The notes beneath the pieces were generated by a model. It had not been told where the DNA came from, did not search any database, and worked only from the letters and a program-made list of their open reading frames with translations. Source: Artemisia argyi (lineage: Eukaryota; Streptophyta; Magnoliopsida; Asterales; Asteraceae). Taken from it: a stretch of 64,000 bases of DNA. Shown piece by piece: positions 23,986 to 34,384 of the stretch; position 1 is the first letter of the stretch, and each line of letters begins with the position of its first letter. Location: contig CM060680.1 in NCBI GenBank assembly GCA_030686995.1, forward strand, positions 202,169,322-202,233,321, written 5' to 3'. Both the position numbers and the translations under genes were made by a program.

Positions 23986-24611
23986 ATCACCCCTCATCGT
24001 TTATCGAGTGAGGTTTTCTTATACTTATTTTCTAAACAAAACTCTGCCGAAATTTTCTAAAATTTTATCAAGTTAGGTTTTATTTTATAGCAAGTTAGTA
24101 ACTTTTATTTAGTCACGTTATCTAGTTAACATTTTTAGTTTTATATTAAATAGTTTTTATTTCTTTTACGTATTTCCGTTTTTAATTAGTCTTTACATAC
24201 TTTTCAATTATAAAAACAATTAAAAAGCCAAAAATAAATTTTTCCTTTACGTTATTTTCTTTTACGTCTTATTATTTAGTTAAAACTTAATTTGCAATCG
24301 TAGAACTAGTTTCACTTTTACTTTTCTTTTAAAATTAGTCGTTTTAACTTTTCTTTACGTTTTTTTTTTATTTTTTTTATTTCATTTGTTTAGCATTATT
24401 TGTTTGTTCTTTTCGTTTTAATTGCATTTGTATTCTCATTCGTAGTGTAATCAAAAATCAAAATATCTTTTAAAACCCCCATTCACTTCACAAGATTTAC
24501 AAACCATCGACAAGATCAATTCAACGATTCGTTGGGAGAACGACCCGGGGAACATACTTTCACCGGTATTTCTGCGGAAAAAACAATACTACTAAAAACA
24601 ATGAATCAATT

Positions 24612-24629
24612 TTGGCGCCGCTGCCGGGG
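24612..24629 (+). other. Primer-binding site of element D (tRNA-Asp type)
   Basis: TGGCGCCGCTGCCGGGGA lies a few bases after the LTR end, the same sequence as in element A. Confidence 0.85.
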
Positions 24630-24717
24630 AACCGTTGTTAAGATTTCGTTGATCGTTTGTTTGAATTGTGTTTTGAAGAACATTCCTTTCGAAGTTATCG
24701 CTTAATATATATATATA

Positions 24718-24762
<45 letters not shown>

Positions 24763-24779
24763 ATTTTTTTAAAACAATC

Positions 24780-24824
<45 letters not shown>

Positions 24825-24868
24825 TTTTATTTTCTTTTTCTTTTTCTTTTTGAATTTGCTTTTGGTGT
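24630..24868 (+). other. Element D leader with two ~40-nt poly(A) runs
   Basis: Untranslated leader with A runs at about 24721-24760 and 24781-24822 joined by a short T-rich segment. No gene is seen. Confidence 0.7.
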
Positions 24869-25402
24869 ATGCACACCCGCTCTTCATTTGAGAGTCTTAT
24901 ATCACCGTTATCAAACCCCGAAAGGGTAATTCGACACACACACCGTGTCCATTTCCTTAACGTTGAGGAAATGGATCCGAATAATCAACACCCTCCGGTG
25001 GGTGGAGATGATCGCCAACACATGCCGGCTCCCGATCTCCGAACGATGGAAGAGCTGTGCCAACCGACAATGATCGGAAGAGGTGGCCCGATTGCCCCTC
25101 TTAATATCGAGGCTACGGATTTTGGACTTAAGCACCACATGATACAACAAGTCCAAGATTCATGCCAATTTCACGGATCACCGGGTGACGATGCAAACAA
25201 GCATCTCGATAAATTTCTAACCGTCACCCAAAATATGAAACAAAACGGGGTCTCCGATGACGCCCTCCGTCTTTCTCTCTTCCCCTATTCTCTAACGCTT
25301 CATGCAACCGCTTGGTTTGATCGTCTTCCCAAGAACTCAATTCATTCTTTCAATGAATGGTATCTAAGTTCCTGGCGAAGTATTTTCCACCGTCGATGGT
25401 GA
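24869..25402 (+). pseudogene. Element D gag, N-terminal part (ends at a frameshift)
   Basis: The first ATG is at 24869; a second at 24971 (MDPNNQHPPVGG) may be the true start. The product matches the Athila-type gag domain: ...FHGSPGDDANKHLDKFL, LSLFPYSLTLHATAWFDRLP and a conserved FNEW. Just after FNEW the homology passes to the frame used by the next ORF (25357 onward), consistent with loss of a single base near 25358, and this frame stops at 25402. Because the two LTRs are almost identical, the lesion is either very new or was carried by a copy mobilised in trans. Confidence 0.8.
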
Positions 25403-28227
25403 CGAAGTTGAGAAACGATATTAGCAATTTCCGACAACTTTCCGATGAGTCTTTGTTCGAGGCTTGGGAGCGTTACAAGCTTGCCATTGATCGTTGTCCA
25501 AACCATAACATGCTTCTCGTTACAATCATTGATACGTTTTATAACGGTTTAACTTTACGACATCGTGACACGATCAATGCTGCAGCTGGTGGTACTTTCA
25601 TGAAACGTCGTCCTGAGGATTGTTACGAGCTAATCGAGAATATGACGGCCCATTACAACTATTGGGATTCTTCAGCCGAGAGGAATGAGCCAATAAGATC
25701 GACCGCGACGCTTAATTCTTCCTCTTCTTCTAATCCCGAGATAGCCGTCTTGACTAAGAAAGTTGACGATTTATCGACGGCTATGCTAAGAATGTACCAA
25801 AATATGCCGAATCAAGACAAAAACACACAAGTTAATGTGGTCAATATCGTTTGTGAAACTTGTGGTGGTCCACACCCGTATTATGAATGTCCGACGACAG
25901 GTTATTTTGCTCAAGAGAACGTGTATGCTGCTAATATGGGTGGCAACGGTTACCCACCTCTTCAAGGAGACCGTAATCTCCTCAGCTACCGTTCGAGCCA
26001 TTTTCAAGGACCACCCGGGTTTAATCAACCTAATCAAGTGAATCAGAATAACAATTTGCAATACCGTAATCATCAACTCAACAACAATCAAAATCACAAC
26101 CGTGGAAATAATGGTTTTCAAGGACAAAATCAGAATTTTCAACAGAATCAAAACCAGGGAAATTTTCACCAAGGCCCGCCTCAAGGGAACAATTTTCAAA
26201 ATAATGGGAATTTTCAGAATAATAATCATGGAAATCTTAATCAAGGGAATCAGAATTTTCAAAACCGTGGGCAGAATTTCAATAATCAAAATCAAAATGT
26301 GGTTCAAAATCCGTCGCCCACGGAAGAGTTGATTAAACAATTGCTTCAAGGTCAACAAGCTTTAATGACTAAACAAGAGGAAACAACAAGGTTGTTTGCA
26401 ACTCAAATCAATGATCTTAACAAGCGTTTAAATGATCGACCCTCGGGCTCTGGAACTTTGCCAAGCAACACGATCGCAAACCCGAGGGGCGAAGTCAAAG
26501 CGATCACGACTCGCAGTGGTGCTTTATACGAACCCACGGTTCCGACTACCTCTTCTTCTTCTCCTCCTAAGGTAGTGGACCGTGAGACCGAGGTGACAAA
26601 GGACCCGGTTCCTCCTACTAATAACGGAGGTTCTGAAAACGTCCAACCTCCGGTTGTCCAAAAGTCAAAAGATAAAGAAAAAGTCGTTTTTGAGAACAAT
26701 GTGACATACAAGTCTAAATTGCCATATCCGTCACGATTTAATGATGAAGAGCTCCGTGCAAAATCTAAAAAACAAATGGAAAAGTTTCTGGATATTTTTC
26801 AAAAGTTGCACTTTGATATCAGTTTCATGGATGCTCTTGTTTACATGCCGAAGTTTGCCTCAACATTTAAAAATCTGATAAGTAACAAAGAGAAATTGCT
26901 TGAATTAGCTGAAACACCAATTAACGTTCATTGCTCCGCTATTCTCCTCAAGAAGCTTCCCGAGAAGCTTGGAGATTCGGGAAAGTTTCTCATTCCTTGT
27001 TCGTTAAAAGATCAAGAGGTTTGCAACGCCCTGGCCGATTCATGTGCAAGCATTAACCTTATGCCATTTTCGATCTATAAACAACTTGGGATGGGGGAAC
27101 TTAAACCGACCCGAATGACGTTAGAGCTGGCTAACCGTTCGATTGCTCATCCGATTGGAATCGCGGAAGATGTTTTTGTTCAAGTGAACTCGTGTACTTT
27201 TCCGGCCGACTTTGTCGTGGTTAATTTCGAACCCGATCCGAGAGTTCCTCTTATACTAGGGCGACCGTTTTTACGAACCGCCAAAGCCCTAGTTGATCAT
27301 TTTGAGGATACTCTAACTTTACGACATGACGATGACATAATGATTTTCAAAGCTGATGCTCCGAAATCAAAGAAGTATTCCGTCAATAGCATTGATGTTT
27401 GTGATTATACTTTTGATGATTTTGTGAAAACTTTCGTCTCCGACTCTTCCCCATCATTTCCTCCGAATAAGGAACATGATTCTTTTTGGGAAGAGGTCGA
27501 TGAATTTCTTGCTATTGATACGATTCCATTTTCTGAGATTGACGATTCTTACTTTGATTCGGAGGGAGATACTATTTATCTTAACAATTTGTTGAACGAT
27601 GAACCGTCAATCCCTCCGGATAAAGTTAAGACGAAGATTGAGCTTATAATTGACGATCCTCTGGAGCCCGAACTCGAGGAATTTTTACCCGACTTTGAGA
27701 GTTTTTCGTTTGATACGACTGAGGAGATTAGTGGCAATCCCACTTATCGTCCTGATTTTTCTTATCCGACTTATGAAGTTTTTCAATTTGATATCGATCA
27801 CTTGGAAGAGACGAGTCGTGGCAGTACCACTTCTCATGCTTTTATCTCTCTTCCGGAGTATGAGAAGTTTTGTTTTAACAAATTGGAATGTGAATTTGAA
27901 AAGTTTTCTAATCCAGAATATGAAAGTTTCAAATTTGATCTCGAAGTTGATCATGATCCGGGTGGTGTGCTTAAGAATGAAAGTTTCTATGAAAAGTTTT
28001 TCCCAACCCTCCCACCCGGGAAAGTTTGTAAAATGAGCTTGAATGATAAAATTCATAATTCCACAATTATGAAGTTTTCTTTTGATGAGGATGAGTTTTA
28101 CAAGATTGTTATCATGACTTTCTTGACATTTGTAATGTTTGGTGTGGTTTCTCTTATCCTTCACTCCGTGGGGAGTGAGGATGTTGTTTTTGACCCTGGT
28201 ATCGTTTTTAAAAGTTTTCACTATTAA
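25357..28227 (+). CDS. Element D gag C-terminal part, protease and acidic tail
   Basis: The frame is open for 956 codons. Gag continues from VSKFLAKYFPP (~res 1-150, with DTFYNGL and NAAAGG as in Athila gag). A knuckle-like CETCGGPHPYYEC follows at ~166, an Asn/Gln-rich low-complexity region (~225-330), and a retroviral-type aspartic protease at ~540-660 (ALADSCASINLMP, LILGRPFLRTA). The catalytic motif reads D-S-C (561-563) where D-[LST]-G is usual. A ~270-residue acidic tail ends in a hydrophobic stretch (TFLTFVMFGVVSLIL) and HSVGSEDVVFDPGI. The tail is homologous to the element A protein. A stop precedes any polymerase domain. No independent start is implied; this is the continuation of the frameshifted gag. 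Confidence 0.85.
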   Translation: MVSKFLAKYFPPSMVTKLRNDISNFRQLSDESLFEAWERYKLAIDRCPNHNMLLVTIIDTFYNGLTLRHRDTINAAAGGTFMKRRPEDCYELIENMTAHYNYWDSSAERNEPIRSTATLNSSSSSNPEIAVLTKKVDDLSTAMLRMYQNMPNQDKNTQVNVVNIVCETCGGPHPYYECPTTGYFAQENVYAANMGGNGYPPLQGDRNLLSYRSSHFQGPPGFNQPNQVNQNNNLQYRNHQLNNNQNHNRGNNGFQGQNQNFQQNQNQGNFHQGPPQGNNFQNNGNFQNNNHGNLNQGNQNFQNRGQNFNNQNQNVVQNPSPTEELIKQLLQGQQALMTKQEETTRLFATQINDLNKRLNDRPSGSGTLPSNTIANPRGEVKAITTRSGALYEPTVPTTSSSSPPKVVDRETEVTKDPVPPTNNGGSENVQPPVVQKSKDKEKVVFENNVTYKSKLPYPSRFNDEELRAKSKKQMEKFLDIFQKLHFDISFMDALVYMPKFASTFKNLISNKEKLLELAETPINVHCSAILLKKLPEKLGDSGKFLIPCSLKDQEVCNALADSCASINLMPFSIYKQLGMGELKPTRMTLELANRSIAHPIGIAEDVFVQVNSCTFPADFVVVNFEPDPRVPLILGRPFLRTAKALVDHFEDTLTLRHDDDIMIFKADAPKSKKYSVNSIDVCDYTFDDFVKTFVSDSSPSFPPNKEHDSFWEEVDEFLAIDTIPFSEIDDSYFDSEGDTIYLNNLLNDEPSIPPDKVKTKIELIIDDPLEPELEEFLPDFESFSFDTTEEISGNPTYRPDFSYPTYEVFQFDIDHLEETSRGSTTSHAFISLPEYEKFCFNKLECEFEKFSNPEYESFKFDLEVDHDPGGVLKNESFYEKFFPTLPPGKVCKMSLNDKIHNSTIMKFSFDEDEFYKIVIMTFLTFVMFGVVSLILHSVGSEDVVFDPGIVFKSFHY

Positions 28228-28837
28228 AATACCATTGGTTATCTTATCGGGATGGAACTTTCACTTAACTCAAATGTTTTTCAAAATATGTTGAATGAAA
28301 GCCCGATGGAGATTATTTTCCATTTGCTCTCCCCAAGGACGAATTAATTCGGGGATCGAGTCAAGCTCATGTGACTCGGTGACCAAAAACAAGCGCTTCG
28401 TGGGAGGCACCCCATGCTTATCCATTGCATTTTCTTATTTTCTATTTTCTAATAACGTAACTTGAGGAGGGCAACCTTCTCTATATCTTGTGTTTTCGTG
28501 GTTGTTTGTGTATGTTCAGGAATTTCCCCGAAGTTTGAAGACTCTCGTGCTCGTGGTTTGTCTTTCTCTCCACTCGAGTCTCATCTTTCGCTGCTCTATC
28601 GGAAATTCACCATATCCTAAATCTTATCGACTAACGTTTATCTCTTGGCATAATTAATAAACGGCCTTAGATTTTACGTAGGATTACCTTTACCCTTAAA
28701 ACATTGAGGACAATGTTTCACTTTAGTCTGGGGGGGGTGAATCTTCGATTTGATTTGACCTGTTACCATCGTCTGAGCTGTTAACTTACGCAACTCCGTT
28801 TTCCACCAAAAATTTTAAATTTTGTCACCTCTTTATC

Positions 28838-28890
<53 letters not shown>

Positions 28891-30307
28891 ATATGATATG
28901 AATAATAAGATTTGACACCTTGTTTTGATTTTCCTACTGGCGAGAGTAGAAATAAATGTTTTGACTTGACCGGGCGTGTTGAGCCCTAGCTCGTCTCCCT
29001 TAACCATTATAATCAAAAGATTATGGCTAAGCATCCGCGGATCTCATTACTTGGGATTTTAAATTTGCGGAGATCGAGGAATGATAGAGTTTATTTAGAA
29101 GTTTCGTGCTATACACGGATCTCAACCTTGGGATTTAAAAAACTCACGAGGGGTACTTGTGGCCTCCTTGTTCCCACAAGCTTGCACACCCATATAAATA
29201 GATGTCTAGGATTAATTAAGTGTATATGGTTTGGGCAATACTTAGTTTTTTCTCGTTCCCAACAAAATTTCTGCATATGAAGGTTTGGTACACATTGGGG
29301 TACTGCCAGTGTTACGGTGAAATAGACTATTGCATCTCGCCGGTTCGCAGCCGATGTTGTGATCTTATTAAAGACCGTAGAACTTGGGGTTTGGCATATG
29401 ATTATGAATATCAATAATAATAATCCAAAGCCAAATAAAAAGGCAGAGGAATCCAAAGCTATAAAAAGTAGCGGATATAAATCCAAAAGTCATAATAAAG
29501 CTCTTGCATCTTGGCGGCTCAAAACCGTTGTTGTAATTGAAATAAAGGACTGAGGATGAAATATTATTAAAGTGCTTATAGTTATGCCAAAAATGCCAAG
29601 CTTCGACTCCGGGGGTTTCCCTAATAAAAAGCTTCCGTTTCGGGTATCAAACATGGTATGTCTCGGTCGTAAATAAAAAGGGAGCCCCTACAAATCGTGT
29701 TAAATCAGAGACCTTCATGTGGACCCGACTTTTGTATGCAGAGATTTTCGAGGGAAAGTTTGGAAACTACTTAACGTTCAAATTTTGTGCTCTTATCGGA
29801 CTAACAAATATCAAAACGAGAAAAATATGAAGCAATTCATTTCTCAACAAATTAAAATCCTGAGATACAAAACATAGGACTTGGGAACAAGAGGTAATAC
29901 ACAAGTAACTTTTGTGGGCAGTGTTAGCATCTAACTTCTAGTTAAACAATGATCTCGATTTTACGCTTAGTTTGGGAGCTTGTGAAAAATCAAGGATGAC
30001 GATTTTTATCCGTATGGTCTCTTCTCCTTGAAGTGTTTCTACTCGTTGACCCTGAAAATTATCAACAGATATGAATTGGTAATGAAAGTCAAAATAAACC
30101 GTCACATATAAATGGAAAATACAAAAAGAATAGAGTAGTAGTTGGTATTTATGAAAATCGGATAACGGAGCGTTTTTGAGAATAAATGATTTTACTATCT
30201 CTTTTGAAAGTCATTGCTACTTTACAACGTCAGTAAAGAGAGGTTTTGAAATTATTTATCTTTTAAGCGTGAGGTGATGACATTGCGTGAGGACACGGCA
30301 ATACCTT
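28228..30307 (+). other. Element D 3' non-coding region
   Basis: No gene is supported. It is nearly the reverse complement of the left part of element A. It includes a G-tract (TAGTCTGGGGGGGG) at 28724-28738 preceded by GAGGACA, and an A run at 28841-28888. Short frames at 29023-29553 have no recognisable domain. Confidence 0.7.
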
Positions 30308-30321
30308 AGTCTGGGGGATTT
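30308..30321 (+). other. Polypurine tract of element D
   Basis: TAGTCTGGGGGATT directly precedes the 3' LTR start TGATGAG. Confidence 0.85.
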
Positions 30322-32223
30322 TGATGAGTGCTTAATCACACATCTTTTTAGACCTTTATTTCAGACCAAATACACCAAATACTAACCAAATATGCCATGA
30401 GAATGCGTGTTTTTGTATTTGTGTATGTGCAGGTACGGATATGTGAAAAATGAACGAAAACAAAGCAAAACCGACAAAAACGAGCACTAGATGGGAAAAA
30501 GGTCTAAAGACTAAGCCAAGGAAGAAATTTATCCAAGAAAAGCCCAAAACGACAATTCTAATTCTTAAATATTCAAAGAATGACAAAAGGGACCCTTGGT
30601 GGATGCGTGAAGTTATTGACATGAAAAATACTCCAAGTATTCACAAGCTGTCGACTTTGATCCTTTGAAGAATTTAGGAAGAAAAGTCAACTCTATTCCT
30701 CCAAGTTACTAGGTCGTTGCATTTAATATTAAGTTGTATTAGTTACATTTTATAATGTTTATGCTTGTATTTCATGTTTTGTAAAGGTCTAGGGGCTAGT
30801 TATGCAACAATGTGAAAGATTAGAGGAGCCCTAGCCCCTAGCCTATAAATAGAACATGTTGCCTCATTTGAGAGGTTGGTTAGTTTTTAGGGTAAGTTTA
30901 GTGGTAAGTTGTAGGTGTTGCTTATTTTTAAGTTTTTAAATTTTAAGATTGTTGCTCTTTAATTTTTATGCTTTAATTCTTGTCAAGTCTTCTTTATTTT
31001 ACTTAATCTCTTTAAAAAGCTCTACTTTTCTTAAAAATCTTTAAATTTCTAGTTGTTAAATTCATGTTTTTATTGTTGGGATTTAAAGTTTATGGTTAAA
31101 CTAGGTTGTTTAGTGATAAATTTGGTGAAAAACTTTTATTTTTAAGCTTTATTTTGGATTAAAATGGTGTTTGGTCATGGTTTTATCAAGTTATATTATT
31201 AATAAAAGTTTTCGAGTCTATTTCTTTTATAATAATATTATCGAGTTACAAGTTTAACACAAGGACCTATTTGCAAAATCCATTATCGAGTTAGATGTAT
31301 TCTTGAATCTTTCGAGTTTGGTGTCACCTTTTCCATCGAGTTAGGTAGTGGTTTTTATCGAGTTAAAGTCACAGATTGTCCATCGAGTTAGAGGGTAGAA
31401 TAGCTATCGAGTTAGGTGATCATAATGTATATCGAGTTTGTCTTTTTAATGCACTTTCGAGTTAGATGTTTTATTTTATTTATCGAGTTTGGGACATTAG
31501 TGTTCTATCGAGTTAGACTTGTTTTAAGTATATCGAGTTAAGTTTTATTTTGCCAAGTTCCATTTCATTTGGCGAGTTAGCCAAGATTATCGAGTTAGAT
31601 AATCACCCCTCATCGTTTATCGAGTGAGGTTTTCTTATACTTATTTTCTAAACAAAACTCTGCCGAAATTTTCTAAAATTTTATCAAGTTAGGTTTTATT
31701 TTATAGCAAGTTAGTAACTTTTATTTAGTCACGTTATCTAGTTAACATTTTTAGTTTTATATTAAATAGTTTTTATTTCTTTTACGTATTTCCGTTTTTA
31801 ATTAGTCTTTACATACTTTTCAATTATAAAAACAATTAAAAAGCCAAAAATAAATTTTTCCTTTACGTTATTTTCTTTTACGTCTTATTATTTAGTTAAA
31901 ACTTAATTTGCAATCGTAGAACTAGTTTCACTTTTACTTTTCTTTTAAAATTAGTCGTTTTAACTTTTCTTTACGTTTTTTTTTATTTTTTTTATTTCAT
32001 TTGTTTAGCATTATTTGTTTGTTCTTTTCGTTTTAATTGCATTTGTATTCTCATTCGTAGTGTAATCAAAAATCAAAATATCTTTTAAAACCCCCATTCA
32101 CTTCACAAGATTTACAAACCATCGACAAGATCAATTCAACGATTCGTTGGGAGAACGACCCGGGGAACATACTTTCACCGGTATTTCTGCGGAAAAAACA
32201 ATACTACTAAAAACAATGAATCA
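30322..32223 (+). repeat. 3' LTR of element D
   Basis: 1,902 bp, matching 22706-24608 except for nine versus ten T's in one run near 31976-31984. It is followed by the GTAGT duplication at 32224-32228. Confidence 0.95.
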
Positions 32224-32273
32224 GTAGTTTACTTAAACTAAAATGTGAAAATTTTGTTGTTCTAGGTATCATC

Positions 32274-33383
32274 ATGCCTCCTCTAACCCATTACGACCAC
32301 AAGGACACAATCAAGTACCTACCAAAACACCACAAAACCAAAGGCCTTACCCCAAACCAAGTCAACATCTTCAAAGCCTTAGAAAAACACTATGTCCACG
32401 AGGGTAGAACCATTGACCCATCCTTCCTAGAAGGCGCAAACCTTTATAACGAATTCGCCGCAATCAATTTTGAGTGTCTTTTGACTATTGACGAGCCTAT
32501 TTGTCCTAGATTCATCTTAGAATTCTATGCCTCCGTCACCCACTCCACGGGAGAATATGATTTCATATCCGTCAACTTTAGGGTTAGTGGTAATCATTAT
32601 TTCTTCACTCTCGAAGAGTTTGCTCAAATCCTAGGAGTCCCAAACCAAGGTACTTGCCTCTACTCCGATTTGCACACCCTTTCAACCCTTGACACCCTAG
32701 ATGACCGTCACCATCCTTATGACACCCCTCTTGTGTCCAAAGATGTACTTCGTAACCACCTCTTTGTTAGGACAACCACAACTAGGAGAACCCGTGGGGG
32801 AAATGAGGTCGAAAAGGATCCATATGGAATGGAACTTAATGAACTTTTGCCCCAATTCAAGAAATGGGAGGAAGTACTTAGAGCCAATGTTATAAGCACC
32901 ATAGGAAACCGAGACCATATCAACCTTTGCCTATGCTACATGCTCTACTCTTTGTCCACTAGGCAACCTTTCAATCTTGCCTACTACATAGCTAAGAGAA
33001 TGGCCGACATTCCCGTGTATGGCACAACGGCTATGCCGTATGGAATGCTCTTGACCCGTCTCTTTAGGTTCATTTCACCCATTCCACCAACTCCTAACCG
33101 TCTTCGTCTTAACTACTCTCTCATCCCACATACCTTTGTCCCACTAAGTGATAAGAGAATGTATAGAGCCCAAGGAAAACGTCCTCATCCCCCTACCTCC
33201 TCCTCATCTTCCTCAATGAGTGAAGATGATGATTTGCCAAACTCTAGACTTCCACCTCTAGAATACCTTTCTCAACTTCCGGAAATTCCTCATGAGTCTG
33301 AGGAGTTCAAGCAAACAAAGGGGATGTTCAAAAACATCGGGAGATTCCTTGGAAAAATGAAGAAGAAGCTCGACAAACAATGA
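32274..33383 (+). CDS. Element B downstream ORF 1: 369-aa plant-transposon protein of unknown role
   Basis: ATG at 32274 (MPPLTHYDHKDTIKYLPKHH), stop at 33383. The body is globular, with SFLEGANLYNEFAAINFECLL, FTLEEFAQILGVP and LCYMLYSLSTRQPF, then a Ser/Pro-rich linker and a basic, helical C-terminus. I recall the N-terminal half as a domain often annotated only as putative plant transposon protein; no enzyme motif or clear membrane segment is seen. It lies where SIRE-type elements carry an env-like ORF. TTTGTTGTTCTAG at 32252-32264, ten bases before the ATG, looks like a 3' splice site, so expression from a spliced RNA is possible. Element D now separates it from pol. Confidence 0.75.
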   Translation: MPPLTHYDHKDTIKYLPKHHKTKGLTPNQVNIFKALEKHYVHEGRTIDPSFLEGANLYNEFAAINFECLLTIDEPICPRFILEFYASVTHSTGEYDFISVNFRVSGNHYFFTLEEFAQILGVPNQGTCLYSDLHTLSTLDTLDDRHHPYDTPLVSKDVLRNHLFVRTTTTRRTRGGNEVEKDPYGMELNELLPQFKKWEEVLRANVISTIGNRDHINLCLCYMLYSLSTRQPFNLAYYIAKRMADIPVYGTTAMPYGMLLTRLFRFISPIPPTPNRLRLNYSLIPHTFVPLSDKRMYRAQGKRPHPPTSSSSSSMSEDDDLPNSRLPPLEYLSQLPEIPHESEEFKQTKGMFKNIGRFLGKMKKKLDKQ

Positions 33384-33743
33384 GTGCGGGTGTGTTAGGA
33401 GTGTTTGGCACAAGGTGCTATTGGAACAATTTGGTAGTTTTAAACAATGTTTGTGATGTATTTGTGTGTTAGTAAAATGTTTAATACACTATGGAACATG
33501 TTTCAACTAACAATGTTGCAGGAAGATAACTTTTGGCAAGTTGTCAAAAATTTCATGATTATCTTATTTTCACTAAGTTTAGTGAATTTCACTAGCCCCC
33601 GATCAAAGTCTTATAATATGAGTGTTTACATGTCTAATTTTTGCATTTCCTAACCAGATATGAATTATATTTTTGGTTTTAGGACTCTTCGAAAATTTTG
33701 AAAATCGTCTCGCGGGTTTAAATCGCGTTCTGTCCCATTTTTC

Positions 33744-33876
33744 AGCTCTGGCGGAACAGGCGGATCCCAAATTTGGGTTCCGCCCGTCCAAAACCTGGGT
33801 AACCCAGGTTTGGCCCAACGGACCAGACGGAACCCAAATTTGGGTTCCGCCTGTGTATTCCCAGGGTGCCGCCAGT
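33744..33876 (+). promoter_or_regulatory. GC-rich hairpin module 2 of element B
   Basis: Three consecutive inverted repeats: GGCGGATCCC/GGGTTCCGCC around AAATTT, AAACCTGGG/CCCAGGTTT, and GGAACCC/GGGTTCC around AAATTT. The module ends TGCCTGCAGAAT, like module 1. The same words recur in the LTR at 36206-36272. Confidence 0.65.
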
Positions 33877-34307
33877 TGCCTGCAGAATTTTTATTTTTCC
33901 TTTCAACATTTCAACATCCAAACACCAAAATCCAATCCTTTTAGCTAGAAATCCATTACTTGCAATGTGTTTAGCTTACTAAGGTACTTAGCATTCCTTA
34001 GAACTCACCCAAACCCTTTTCCCGCCAAAATTCAAAAAATAGCCATAACCACCTCAAGTCTCCTTCCCACATAAAGGAAGAATCCCTTTTAAAGGCTCCT
34101 TGAAATCCCTGAGACTTTTCCATCAAACAAATTCACCAAAACCACTAAGCATTTAGTGCAAAACTTGTCTTCATACTTCACCACTTTCATTGGATTGACT
34201 TCCATGACTTGACAACCCACAATTAAGTTTTCCAAATCATTAGGAACCACCATTTTTGTATGGACTAACATCAAATCCAAACACTCCTTCCCACAAACCT
34301 TCATCAC

Positions 34308-34314
34308 TATAAAT
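34308..34314 (+). promoter_or_regulatory. Internal TATA box before element B accessory ORF
   Basis: CACTATAAATTAAG, 71 bp upstream of ATG 34385. The counterpart ORF in element E has CACTATAAATACC 36 bp upstream of its ATG. Confidence 0.5.
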
Positions 34315-34384
34315 TAAGCTTTCCTAAACACTAACAAATCACACCTTCTCCCTCACAATTCTGAAACTTTAAACCATTTTAACC

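Larger units (their letters stand above)
22706..24608 (+). repeat. 5' LTR of element D
   Basis: Begins TGATGAGTGC and ends AATGAATCA. The TATA box (TATAAATAG) is at 23228-23236; an 11-bp inverted repeat CTAGGGGCTAG (23173-23183, 23215-23225) ends two bases before it. Downstream, 14 exact CGAGTT words lie between about 23630 and 23980. The ORFs seen inside both LTRs are identical only because the LTRs are. Confidence 0.95.
22706..32223 (+). mobile_element. Element D: Ty3/gypsy-type LTR element with gag-protease only (9,518 bp)
   Basis: LTRs of 1,903 and 1,902 bp (22706-24608, 30322-32223) differ, as far as I can read, only by one T in a T-run. The target duplication GTAGT is perfect (22701-22705, 32224-32228). 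The order is LTR, tRNA-Asp primer site, poly(A)-rich leader, gag-protease ORF (with one frameshift), 2.1 kb non-coding, polypurine tract, LTR. No reverse transcriptase or integrase is present, as in the TR-GAG class of plant elements. The gag is Athila-like. It is inserted between pol and the accessory ORFs of element B, and the near-identical LTRs mark a recent insertion. Confidence 0.93.
33384..34384 (+). other. Element B spacer between downstream ORFs, with hairpin module 2
   Basis: No gene is seen. A GC-rich hairpin cluster lies at 33744-33876, and a TATA box (TATAAAT) at 34308-34314, 71 bp before the next ATG. Confidence 0.65.

Noticed and set aside
25786..26358. 190-aa minus-strand ORF
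   Set aside because: Shadow of the Asn/Gln-rich gag region of element D on the opposite strand.
33744..33876. Hairpin module as a transcription terminator
   Set aside because: Intrinsic hairpin terminators are a bacterial feature; in this plant context a regulatory or RNA-structure role is the more careful reading.
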